NCBI GenBank assembly: GCA_037893225.1
Contig: JAZGUH010000255.1
Location: forward strand, 682,001 to 746,000
From: Hippasteria phrygiana
Lineage: Eukaryota > Echinodermata > Asteroidea > Valvatida > Goniasteridae
Reading direction: 5' to 3'
Length of the DNA stretch: 64,000 bases
Position numbers and translations under genes: made by a program. The notes below the pieces were generated by a model that had not been told where the DNA came from, ran no database searches, and saw only the letters and a program-made list of their open reading frames with translations. How positions within the stretch are numbered: position 1 is the first letter of the stretch; the number at the start of each line of letters is the position of its first letter. Positions 26,131 to 39,096 of this stretch are shown here, piece by piece.

Positions 26131-28677
26131 CAATGATTGTAACATGTAGCGCCAGATCTAAGCTATCCATGCATGTCAAAATTACTGCATTTGGTTGATA
26201 TTTCATGCAATTATGAATGAGTAAAGCAAGTCATACCCCAGGGAATTTGACAGGCATGGAGCAATAAATAAAAGGTAATATGCACACAGATGGTGGCCGG
26301 GAAGAAAATAAACATTGCGAGGTTTGAATTTTCTCCACAAGTGTTAACTCTAAGAAGCCGCCGATAATTGCAACATGTAGGGCCATATCTAAGCTATCCA
26401 TACATGTCAAAATTACTGTATTTGGTTGATATTTCATGCAATTATGAATGAGTAAAGCAAGTCATACCCCAGGGAATTTGACAGGCATGGAGCAATAAAT
26501 AGACGGTAATATGTACACAGATGTTGGCCGGAAAGAAAATAAACATTGCGAGGTTTGAATTTTCTCCACAAGTGTGAACTCTAAGAAGCCGCCGATGATT
26601 GCAACATGTAGCGCCAGATCTAAGCTATCCATACATGTCAAAAATACTGCATTTGGTTGATATTTCATGCAATTATGAATGAGTAAAGCAAGTCCATACC
26701 CCAGGGAATTTGACATGCATGGAGCAATAAATAGACGGTAACATGTACACAGATGTTGGCCGGAAAGAAAATAAACATTGCGAGGTTTGAATTTTCTCTA
26801 CAAGTTTTAACTCTGGGAAGCCGCCGATGATTGCAACATGTAGCGCCAGATCTAAGCTATACATACATGTCAAAATTACTGCATTTGGTTGATATTTCAT
26901 GCAATTATGAATGAGTAAAGCAAGTCATACCCCAGGGAATTTGACAGGCATGGAGCAATAAATAAAAGGTAATATGCACACAGATGGTGGCCGGGAAGAA
27001 AATAAACATTGCGAGGTTTGAATTTTCTCCACAAGTGTTAACTCTAAGAAGCCGCCGATAATTGCAACATGTAGCGCCATATCTAAGCTATCCATACATG
27101 TCAAAATTACTGTATTTGGTTGATATTTCATGCAATTATGAATGAGTAAAGCAAGTCATACCCCAGGGAATTTGACAGGCATGGAGCAATAAATAGACGG
27201 TAATATGTACACAGATGTTGGCCGGAAAGAAAATAAACATTGCGAGGTTTGAATTTTCTCCACAAGTTTGAACTCTAAGAAGCCGCCGATGATTGCAACA
27301 TGTAGCGCCAGATCTAAGCTATCCATACATGTCAAAATTACTGCATTTGGTTGATATTTCATGCAATTATGAATGAGTAAAGCAAGTCCATACCCCAGGG
27401 AATTTGACATGTATGGAGCAATAAATAGACGGTAACATGTACACAGATGTTGGCCGGAAAGAAAATAAACATTGCGAGGTTTGAATTTTCTCTACAAGTT
27501 TTAACTCTGGGAAGCCGCCGATGATTGCAACATGTAGCGCCAGATCTAAGCTATCCATACATGTCAAAATTACTGCATTTGGTTGATATTTCATGCAATT
27601 ATGAATGAGTAAAGCAAGTCCATACCCCAGGGAATTTGACAGGCATGGAGCAATAAATAAAAGGTAATCTGCACACAGATGGTGGCCGGGAAGAAAATAA
27701 ACATTGCGAGGTTTGAATTTTCTCCACAAGTGTTAACTCTAAGAAGCCGCCGATAATTGCAACATGTAGCGCCATATCTAAGCTATCCATACATGTCAAA
27801 ATTACTGTATTTGGTTGATATTTCATGCAATTATGAATGAGTAAAGCAAGTCCATACCCCAGGGAATTTGACATGCATGGAGCAATAAATAGACGGTAAT
27901 ATGTACACAGATGTTGGCCGGAAAGAAAATAAACATTGCGAGGTTTGCATTTTCTCCACAAGTTTGAACTCTAAGAAGCCGCCGATGATTGCAACATGTA
28001 GCGCCAGATCTAAGCTATCCATACATGTCAAAATTACTGCATTTGGTTGATATTTCATGCAATTATGAATGAGTAAAGCAAGTCCATACCCCAGGGAATT
28101 TGACAGGCATGGAGCAATAAATAAAAGGTAATGTGCACACAGATGGTGGCCGGGAAGAAAATAAACATTGCGAGGTTTGAATTTTTTCCACAAGTGTTAA
28201 TTCTAAGAAGCCGCCGATAATTGCAACATGTAGCGCCATATCTAAGCTATCCATACATGTCAAAATTACTGTATTTGGTTGATATTTCATGCAATTATGA
28301 ATGAGTAAAGCAAGTCAAACCCCAGGGAATTTGACAGGCATGGAGCAATAAATAGAAGGTAATATGCACACAGATGTTGGCCGGAAAGAAAATAAACATT
28401 GCGAGGTTTGAATTTTCTCCACAAGTGTTAACTCTAAGAAGCCGCCGATAATTGCAACATGTAGCGCCAGATCTAAGCTATCCATACATGTCAAAATTAC
28501 TGAATTTTGTTGATATTTCATGCAATTATGAATGAGTAAAGCAAGTCCATACCCCAGGGAATTTGACATGCATGGAGCAATAAATAGACGGTAATATGTA
28601 CACAGATGTTGGCCGGAAAGAAAATAAACATTGCGAGGTTTGAATTTTCTCCACAAGTTTGAACTCTAAGAAGCCGC
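26131..28677. repeat. 11-monomer HOR unit, 2,547 bp
   Basis: Lies between the caatgattgtaac markers at 26131 and 28678. The order is A(tagggcc), B(gtgtgaac), C, A, B, C, A'' (taatctgcac), B with tttgcatttt, A' (taatgtgcac, gtgttaattc), D, marked B. Its right part is shared with the next unit. The 2-bp difference from the 2,545-bp 11-mer reflects a different mixture of 231- and 232-bp monomers. Confidence 0.84.
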
Positions 28678-30760
28678 CAATGATTGTAACATGTAGCGCC
28701 AGATCTAAGCTATCCATGCATGTCAAAATTACTGCATTTGGTTGATATTTCATGCAATTATGAATGAGTAAAGCAAGTCATACCCCAGGGAATTTGACAG
28801 GCATGGAGCAATAAATAAAAGGTAATATGCACACAGATGGTGGCCGGGAAGAAAATAAACATTGCGAGGTTTGAATTTTCTCCACAAGTGTTAACTCTAA
28901 GAAGCCGCCGATAATTGCAACATGTAGGGCCATATCTAAGCTATCCATACATGTCAAAATTACTGTATTTGGTTGATATTTCATGCAATTATGAATGAGT
29001 AAAGCAAGTCATACCCCAGGGAATTTGACAGGCATGGAGCAATAAATAGACGGTAATATGTACACAGATGTTGGCCGGAAAGAAAATAAACATTGCGAGG
29101 TTTGAATTTTCTCCACAAGTGTGAACTCTAAGAAGCCGCCGATGATTGCAACATGTAGCGCCAGATCTAAGCTATCCATACATGTCAAAAATACTGCATT
29201 TGGTTGATATTTCATGCAATTATGAATGAGTAAAGCAAGTCCATACCCCAGGGAATTTGACATGCATGGAGCAATAAATAGACGGTAACATGTACACAGA
29301 TGTTGGCCGGAAAGAAAATAAACATTGCGAGGTTTGAATTTTCTCTACAAGTTTTAACTCTGGGAAGCCGCCGATGATTGCAACATGTAGCGCCAGATCT
29401 AAGCTATACATACATGTCAAAATTACTGCATTTGGTTGATATTTCATGCAATTATGAATGAGTAAAGCAAGTCATACCCCAGGGAATTTGACAGGCATGG
29501 AGCAATAAATAAAAGGTAATATGCACACAGATGGTGGCCGGGAAGAAAATAAACATTGCGAGGTTTGAATTTTCTCCACAAGTGTTAACTCTAAGAAGCC
29601 GCCGATAATTGCAACATGTAGCGCCATATCTAAGCTATCCATACATGTCAAAATTACTGTATTTGGTTGATATTTCATGCAATTATGAATGAGTAAAGCA
29701 AGTCATACCCCAGGGAATTTGACAGGCATGGAGCAATAAATAGACGGTAATATGTACACAGATGTTGGCCGGAAAGAAAATAAACATTGCGAGGTTTGAA
29801 TTTTCTCCACAAGTTTGAACTCTAAGAAGCCGCCGATGATTGCAACATGTAGCGCCAGATCTAAGCTATCCATACATGTCAAAATTACTGCATTTGGTTG
29901 ATATTTCATGCAATTATGAATGAGTAAAGCAAGTCCATACCCCAGGGAATTTGACATGCATGGAGCAATAAATAGACGGTAATATGTACACAGATGTTGG
30001 CCGGAAAGAAAATAAACATTGCGAGGTTTGCATTTTCTCCACAAGTTTGAACTCTAAGAAGCCGCCGATGATTGCAACATGTAGCGCCAGATCTAAGCTA
30101 TCCATACATGTCAAAATTACTGCATTTGGTTGATATTTCATGCAATTATGAATGAGTAAAGCAAGTCCATACCCCAGGGAATTTGACAGGCATGGAGCAA
30201 TAAATAAAAGGTAATGTGCACACAGATGGTGGCCGGGAAGAAAATAAACATTGCGAGGTTTGAATTTTTTCCACAAGTGTTAATTCTAAGAAGCCGCCGA
30301 TAATTGCAACATGTAGCGCCATATCTAAGCTATCCATACATGTCAAAATTACTGTATTTGGTTGATATTTCATGCAATTATGAATGAGTAAAGCAAGTCA
30401 AACCCCAGGGAATTTGACAGGCATGGAGCAATAAATAGAAGGTAATATGCACACAGATGTTGGCCGGAAAGAAAATAAACATTGCGAGGTTTGAATTTTC
30501 TCCACAAGTGTTAACTCTAAGAAGCCGCCGATAATTGCAACATGTAGCGCCAGATCTAAGCTATCCATACATGTCAAAATTACTGAATTTTGTTGATATT
30601 TCATGCAATTATGAATGAGTAAAGCAAGTCCATACCCCAGGGAATTTGACATGCATGGAGCAATAAATAGACGGTAATATGTACACAGATGTTGGCCGGA
30701 AAGAAAATAAACATTGCGAGGTTTGAATTTTCTCCACAAGTTTGAACTCTAAGAAGCCGC
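28678..30760. repeat. 9-monomer HOR unit, 2,083 bp
   Basis: Lies between the markers at 28678 and 30761. The order is A, B(gtgtgaac), C, A, B, B with tttgcatttt, A', D, marked B. Relative to the preceding 11-mer it lacks exactly one C and one A'' (464 bp, two 232-bp monomers), leaving two B-type monomers adjacent. This is a clean two-monomer deletion variant of the HOR. Confidence 0.84.
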
Positions 30761-33700
30761 CAATGATTGTAACATGTAGCGCCAGATCTAAGCTATCCAT
30801 GCATGTCAAAATTACTGCATTTGGTTGATATTTCATGCAATTATGAATGAGTAAAGCAAGTCATACCCCAGGGAATTTGACAGGCATGGAGCAATAAATA
30901 AAAGGTAATATGCACACAGATGGTGGCCGGGAAGAAAATAAACATTGCGAGGTTTGAATTTTCTCCACAAGTGTTAACTCTAAGAAGCCGCCGATAATTG
31001 CAACATGTAGGGCCATATCTAAGCTATCCATACATGTCAAAATTACTGTATTTGGTTGATATTTCATGCAATTATGAATGAGTAAAGCAAGTCATACCCC
31101 AGGGAATTTGACAGGCATGGAGCAATAAATAGACGGTAATATGTACACAGATGTTGGCCGGAAAGAAAATAAACATTGCGAGGTTTGAATTTTCTCCACA
31201 AGTGTGAACTCTAAGAAGCCGCCGATGATTGCAACATGTAGCGCCAGATCTAAGCTATCCATACATGTCAAAAATACTGCATTTGGTTGATATTTCATGC
31301 AATTATGAATGAGTAAAGCAAGTCCATACCCCAGGGAATTTGACATGCATGGAGCAATAAATAGACGGTAACATGTACACAGATGTTGGCCGGAAAGAAA
31401 ATAAACATTGCGAGGTTTGAATTTTCTCTACAAGTTTTAACTCTGGGAAGCCGCCGATGATTGCAACATGTAGCGCCAGATCTAAGCTATACATACATGT
31501 CAAAATTACTGCATTTGGTTGATATTTCATGCAATTATGAATGAGTAAAGCAAGTCATACCCCAGGGAATTTGACAGGCATGGAGCAATAAATAAAAGGT
31601 AATATGCACACAGATGGTGGCGGGGAAGAAAATAAACATTGCGAGGTTTGAATTTTCTCCACAAGTGTTAACTCTAAGAAGCCGCCGATAATTGCAACAT
31701 GTAGCGCCATATCTAAGCTATCCATACATGTCAAAATTACTGTATTTGGTTGATATTTCATGCAATTATGAATGAGTAAAGCAAGTCATACCCCAGGGAA
31801 TTTGACAGGCATGGAGCAATAAATAGACGGTAATATGTACACAGATGTTGGCCGGAAAGAAAATAAACATTGCGAGGTTTGAATTTTCTCCACAAGTTTG
31901 AACTCTAAGAAGCCGCCGATGATTGCAACATGTAGCGCCAGATCTAAGCTATCCATACATGTCAAAATTACTGCATTTGGTTGATATTTCATGCAATTAT
32001 GAATGAGTAAAGCAAGTCCATACCCCAGGGAATTTGACATGTATGGAGCAATAAATAGACGGTAACATGTACACAGATGTTGGCCGGAAAGAAAATAAAC
32101 ATTGCGAGGTTTGAATTTTCTCTACAAGTTTTAACTCTGGGAAGCCGCCGATGATTGCAACATGTAGCGCCAGATCTAAGCTATACATACATGTCAAAAT
32201 TACTGCATTTGGTTGATATTTCATGCAATTATGAATGAGTAAAGCAAGTCATACCCCAGGGAATTTGACAGGCATGGAGCAATAAATAAAAGGTAATATG
32301 CACACAGATGGTGGCCGGGAAGAAAATAAACATTGCGAGGTTTGAATTTTCTCCACAAGTGTTAACTCTAAGAAGCCGCCGATAATTGCAACATGTAGCG
32401 CCATATCTAAGCTATCCATACATGTCAAAATTACTGTATTTGGTTGATATTTCATGCAATTATGAATGAGTAAAGCAAGTCATACCCCAGGGAATTTGAC
32501 AGGCATGGAGCAATAAATAGACGGTAATATGTACACAGATGTTGGCCGGAAAGAAAATAAACATTGCGAGGTTTGAATTTTCTCCACAAGTTTGAACTCT
32601 AAGAAGCCGCCGATGATTGCAACATGTAGCGCCAGATCTAAGCTATCCATACATGTCAAAATTACTGCATTTGGTTGATATTTCATGCAATTATGAATGA
32701 GTAAAGCAAGTCCATACCCCAGGGAATTTGACATGTATGGAGCAATAAATAGACGGTAACATGTACACAGATGTTGGCCGGAAAGAAAATAAACATTGCG
32801 AGGTTTGAATTTTCTCTACAAGTTTTAACTCTGGGAAGCCGCCGATGATTGCAACATGTAGCGCCAGATCTAAGCTATCCATACATGTCAAAATTACTGC
32901 ATTTGGTTGATATTTCATGCAATTATGAATGAGTAAAGCAAGTCCATACCCCAGGGAATTTGACAGGCATGGAGCAATAAATAAAAGGTAATCTGCACAC
33001 AGATGGTGGCCGGGAAGAAAATAAACATTGCGAGGTTTGAATTTTCTCCACAAGTGTTAACTCTAAGAAGCCGCCGATAATTGCAACATGTAGCGCCATA
33101 TCTAAGCTATCCATACATGTCAAAATTACTGTATTTGGTTGATATTTCATGCAATTATGAATGAGTAAAGCAAGTCCATACCCCAGGGAATTTGACATGC
33201 ATGGAGCAATAAATAGACGGTAATATGTACACAGATGTTGGCCGGAAAGAAAATAAACATTGCGAGGTTTGAATTTTCTCCACAAGTTTGAACTCTAAGA
33301 AGCCGCCGATGATTGCAACATGTAGCGCCAGATCTAAGCTATCCATACATGTCAAAATTACTGCATTTGGTTGATATTTCATGCAATTATGAATGAGTAA
33401 AGCAAGTCCATACCCCAGGGAATTTGACAGGCATGGAGCAATAAATAAAAGGTAATATGCACACAGATGGTGGCGGGGAAGAAAATAAACATTGCGAGGT
33501 TTGAATTTTCTCCACAAGTGTTAACTCTAAGAAGCCGCCGATAATTGCAACATGTAGCGCCATATCTAAGCTATCCATACATGTCAAAATTACTGTATTT
33601 GGTTGATATTTCATGCAATTATGAATGAGTAAAGCAAGTCATACCCCAGGGAATTTGACAGGCATGGAGCAATAAATAGACGGTAATATGTACACAGATG

Positions 33701-36700
33701 TTGGCCGGAAAGAAAATAAACATTGCGAGGTTTGAATTTTCTCCACAAGTTTGAACTCTAAGAAGCCGCCGATGATTGCAACATGTAGCGCCAGATCTAA
33801 GCTATCCATACATGTCAAAATTACTGCATTTGGTTGATATTTCATGCAATTATGAATGAGTAAAGCAAGTCCATACCCCAGGGAATTTGACATGTATGGA
33901 GCAATAAATAGACGGTAACATGTACACAGATGTTGGCCGGAAAGAAAATAAACATTGCGAGGTTTGAATTTTCTCTACAAGTTTTAACTCTGGGAAGCCG
34001 CCGATGATTGCAACATGTAGCGCCAGATCTAAGCTATACATACATGTCAAAATTACTGCATTTGGTTGATATTTCATGCAATTATGAATGAGTAAAGCAA
34101 GTCATACCCCAGGGAATTTGACAGGCATGGAGCAATAAATAAAAGGTAATATGCACACAGATGGTGGCCGGGAAGAAAATAAACATTGCGAGGTTTGAAT
34201 TTTCTCCACAAGTGTTAACTCTAAGAAGCCGCCGATAATTGCAACATGTAGCGCCATATCTAAGCTATCCATACATGTCAAAATTACTGTATTTGGTTGA
34301 TATTTCATGCAATTATGAATGAGTAAAGCAAGTCATACCCCAGGGAATTTGACAGGCATGGAGCAATAAATAGACGGTAATATGTACACAGATGTTGGCC
34401 GGAAAGAAAATAAACATTGCGAGGTTTGAATTTTCTCCACAAGTTTGAACTCTAAGAAGCCGCCGATGATTGCAACATGTAGCGCCAGATCTAAGCTATC
34501 CATACATGTCAAAATTACTGCATTTGGTTGATATTTCATGCAATTATGAATGAGTAAAGCAAGTCCATACCCCAGGGAATTTGACATGTATGGAGCAATA
34601 AATAGACGGTAACATGTACACAGATGTTGGCCGGAAAGAAAATAAACATTGCGAGGTTTGAATTTTCTCTACAAGTTTTAACTCTGGGAAGCCGCCGATG
34701 ATTGCAACATGTAGCGCCAGATCTAAGCTATCCATACATGTCAAAATTACTGCATTTGGTTGATATTTCATGCAATTATGAATGAGTAAAGCAAGTCCAT
34801 ACCCCAGGGAATTTGACAGGCATGGAGCAATAAATAAAAGGTAATCTGCACACAGATGGTGGCCGGGAAGAAAATAAACATTGCGAGGTTTGAATTTTCT
34901 CCACAAGTGTTAACTCTAAGAAGCCGCCGATAATTGCAACATGTAGCGCCATATCTAAGCTATCCATACATGTCAAAATTACTGTATTTGGTTGATATTT
35001 CATGCAATTATGAATGAGTAAAGCAAGTCCATACCCCAGGGAATTTGACATGCATGGAGCAATAAATAGACGGTAATATGTACACAGATGTTGGCCGGAA
35101 AGAAAATAAACATTGCGAGGTTTGAATTTTCTCCACAAGTTTGAACTCTAAGAAGCCGCCGATGATTGCAACATGTAGCGCCAGATCTAAGCTATCCATA
35201 CATGTCAAAATTACTGCATTTGGTTGATATTTCATGCAATTATGAATGAGTAAAGCAAGTCCATACCCCAGGGAATTTGACAGGCATGGAGCAATAAATA
35301 AAAGGTAATGTGCACACAGATGGTGGCCGGGAAGAAAATAAACATTGCGAGGTTTGAATTTTTTCCACAAGTGTTAACTCTAAGAAGCCGCCGATAATTG
35401 CAACATGTAGCGCCATATCTAAGCTATCCATACATGTCAAAATTACTGTATTTGGTTGATATTTCATGCAATTATGAATGAGTAAAGCAAGTCAAACCCC
35501 AGGGAATTTGACAGGCATGGAGCAATAAATAGAAGGTAATATGCACACAGATGTTGGCCGGAAAGAAAATAAACATTGCGAGGTTTGAATTTTCTCCACA
35601 AGTGTTAACTCTAAGAAGCCGCCGATAATTGCAACATGTAGCGCCAGATCTAAGCTATCCATACATGTCAAAATTACTGAATTTTGTTGATATTTCATGC
35701 AATTATGAATGAGTAAAGCAAGTCCATACCCCAGGGAATTTGACATGTATGGAGCAATAAATAGACGGTAACATGTACACAGATGTTGGCCGGAAAGAAA
35801 ATAAACATTGCGAGGTTTGAATTTTCTCTACAAGTTTTAACTCTGGGAAGCTGCCGATGATTGCAACATGTAGCGCCAGATCTAAGCTATACATACATGT
35901 CAAAATTACTGCATTTGGTTGATATTTCATGCAATTATGAATGAGTAAAGCAAGTCCATACCCCAGGGAATTTGACATGCATGGAGCAATAAATAGACGG
36001 TAATATGTACACAGATGTTGGCCGGAAAGAAAATAAACATTGCGAGGTTTGAATTTTCTCCACAAGTTTGAACTCTAAGAAGCCGCCGATGATTGCAACA
36101 TGTAGCGCCAGATCTAAGCTATCCATGCATGTCAAAATTACTGCATTTGGTTGATATTTCATGCAATTATGAATGAGTAAAGCAAGTCATACCCCAGGGA
36201 ATTTGACAGGCATGGAGCAATAAATAAAAGGTAATATGCACACAGATGGTGGCCGGGAAGAAAATAAACATTGCGAGGTTTGAATTTTCTCCACAAGTGT
36301 TAACTCTAAGAAGCCGCCGATAATTGCAACATGTAGGGCCATATCTAAGCTATCCATACATGTCAAAATTACTGTATTTGGTTGATATTTCATGCAATTA
36401 TGAATGAGTAAAGCAAGTCATATCCCAGGGAATTTGACAGGCATGGAGCAATAAATAGACGGTAATATGTACACAGATGTTGGCCGGAAAGAAAATAAAC
36501 ATTGCGAGGTTTGAATTTTCTCCACAAGTTTGAACTCTAAGAAGCCGCCGATGATTGCAACATGTAGCGCCAGATCTAAGCTATCCATACATGTCAAAAT
36601 TACTGCATTTGGTTGATATTTCATGCAATTATGAATGAGTAAAGCAAGTCATACCCCAGGGAATTTGACAGGCATGGAGCAATAAATAAAAGGTAATATG

Positions 36701-39096
36701 CACACAGATGGTGGCCGGGAAGAAAATAAACATTGCGAGGTTTGAATTTTCTCCACAAGTGTTAACTCTAAGAAGCCGCCGATAATTGCAACATGTAGGG
36801 CCATATCTAAGCTATCCATACATGTCAAAATTACTGTATTTGGTTAATATTTCATGCAATTATGAATGAGTAAAGCAAGTCATACCCCAGGGAATTTGAC
36901 AGGCATGGAGCAATAAATAGACGGTAATATGTACACAGATGTTGGCCGGAAAGAAAATAAACATTGCGAGGTTTGAATTTTCTCCACAAGTGTGAACTCT
37001 AAGAAGCCGCCGATGATTGCAACATGTAGCGCCAGATCTAAGCTATCCATACATGTCAAAAATACTGCATTTGGTTGATATTTCATGCAATTATGAATGA
37101 GTAAAGCAAGTCCATACCCCAGGGAATTTGACATGCATGGAGCAATAAATAGACGGTAACATGTACACAGATGTTGGCCGGAAAGAAAATAAACATTGCG
37201 AGGTTTGAATTTTCTCTACAAGTTTTAACTCTGGGAAGCCGCCGATGATTGCAACATGTAGCGCCAGATCTAAGCTATACATACATGTCAAAATTACTGC
37301 ATTTGGTTGATATTTCATGCAATTATGAATGAGTAAAGCAAGTCATACCCCAGGGAATTTGACAGGCATGGAGCAATAAATAAAAGGTAATATGCACACA
37401 GATGGTGGCCGGGAAGAAAATAAACATTGCGAGGTTTGAATTTTCTCCACAAGTGTTAACTCTAAGAAGCCGCCGATAATTGCAACATGTAGCGCCATAT
37501 CTAAGCTATCCATACATGTCAAAATTACTGTATTTGGTTGATATTTCATGCAATTATGAATGAGTAAAGCAAGTCATACCCCAGGGAATTTGACAGGCAT
37601 GGAGCAATAAATAGACGGTAATATGTACACAGATGTTGGCCGGAAAGAAAATAAACATTGCGAGGTTTGAATTTTCTCCACAAGTTTGAACTCTAAGAAG
37701 CCGCCGATGATTGCAACATGTAGCGCCAGATCTAAGCTATCCATACATGTCAAAATTACTGCATTTGGTTGATATTTCATGCAATTATGAATGAGTAAAG
37801 CAAGTCCATACCCCAGGGAATTTGACATGTATGGAGCAATAAATAGACGGTAACATGTACACAGATGTTGGCCGGAAAGAAAATAAACATTGCGAGGTTT
37901 GAATTTTCTCTACAAGTTTTAACTCTGGGAAGCCGCCGATGATTGCAACATGTAGCGCCAGATCTAAGCTATCCATACATGTCAAAATTACTGCATTTGG
38001 TTGATATTTCATGCAATTATGAATGAGTAAAGCAAGTCCATACCCCAGGGAATTTGACAGGCATGGAGCAATAAATAAAAGGTAATCTGCACACAGATGG
38101 TGGCCGGGAAGAAAATAAACATTGCGAGGTTTGAATTTTCTCCACAAGTGTTAACTCTAAGAAGCCGCCGATAATTGCAACATGTAGCGCCATATCTAAG
38201 CTATCCATACATGTCAAAATTACTGTATTTGGTTGATATTTCATGCAATTATGAATGAGTAAAGCAAGTCCATACCCCAGGGAATTTGACATGCATGGAG
38301 CAATAAATAGACGGTAATATGTACACAGATGTTGGCCGGAAAGAAAATAAACATTGCGAGGTTTGAATTTTCTCCACAAGTTTGAACTCTAAGAAGCCGC
38401 CGATGATTGCAACATGTAGCGCCAGATCTAAGCTATCCATACATGTCAAAATTACTGCATTTGGTTGATATTTCATGCAATTATGAATGAGTAAAGCAAG
38501 TCCATACCCCAGGGAATTTGACAGGCATGGAGCAATAAATAAAAGGTAATGTGCACACAGATGGTGGCCGGGAAGAAAATAAACATTGCGAGGTTTGAAT
38601 TTTTTCCACAAGTGTTAACTCTAAGAAGCCGCCGATAATTGCAACATGTAGCGCCATATCTAAGCTATCCATACATGTCAAAATTACTGTATTTGGTTGA
38701 TATTTCATGCAATTATGAATGAGTAAAGCAAGTCCATACCCCAGGGAATTTGACATGTATGGAGCAATAAATAGACGGTAACATGTACACAGATGTTGGC
38801 CGGAAAGAAAATAAACATTGCGAGGTTTGAATTTTCTCTACAAGTTTTAACTCTGGGAAGCTGCCGATGATTGCAACATGTAGCGCCAGATCTAAGCTAT
38901 ACATACATGTCAAAATTACTGCATTTGGTTGATATTTCATGCAATTATGAATGAGTAAAGCAAGTCCATACCCCAGGGAATTTGACATGCATGGAGCAAT
39001 AAATAGACGGTAATATGTACACAGATGTTGGCCGGAAAGAAAATAAACATTGCGAGGTTTGAATTTTCTCCACAAGTTTGAACTCTAAGAAGCCGC
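30761..39096. repeat. 36-monomer stretch of rearranged HORs
   Basis: The caatgattgtaac marker is absent over this interval (30761 to 39097, 8,336 bp). Successive C-type monomers followed by A'' occur at about 32691, 34544 and 37785, giving spacings of 1,853 bp (8 monomers) and 3,241 bp (14). Two B monomers near 36110 and 43740 occupy the marked position without the caatgattgtaac change; the first keeps the linked ccatgcatg. A private tatcccag occurs at about 36421 and a private ggttaatatt at about 36842. Confidence 0.75.
31556..35309. repeat. Tandem duplication of a 1,853-bp 8-monomer unit
   Basis: Positions 31556-33456 match 33409-35309 with an offset of 1,853 bp. The private marker ggcggggaag, where other copies have ggccgggaag, occurs only at 31619 and 33472. 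The left limit is the single-C versus two-C indel. The right limit is taatatg versus taatgtg at 33457/35310. Copies overlap by about 48 bp, as expected for an unequal crossover between homologous monomers. Module order: A, B, C, A, B, C, A'', B. Confidence 0.87.
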
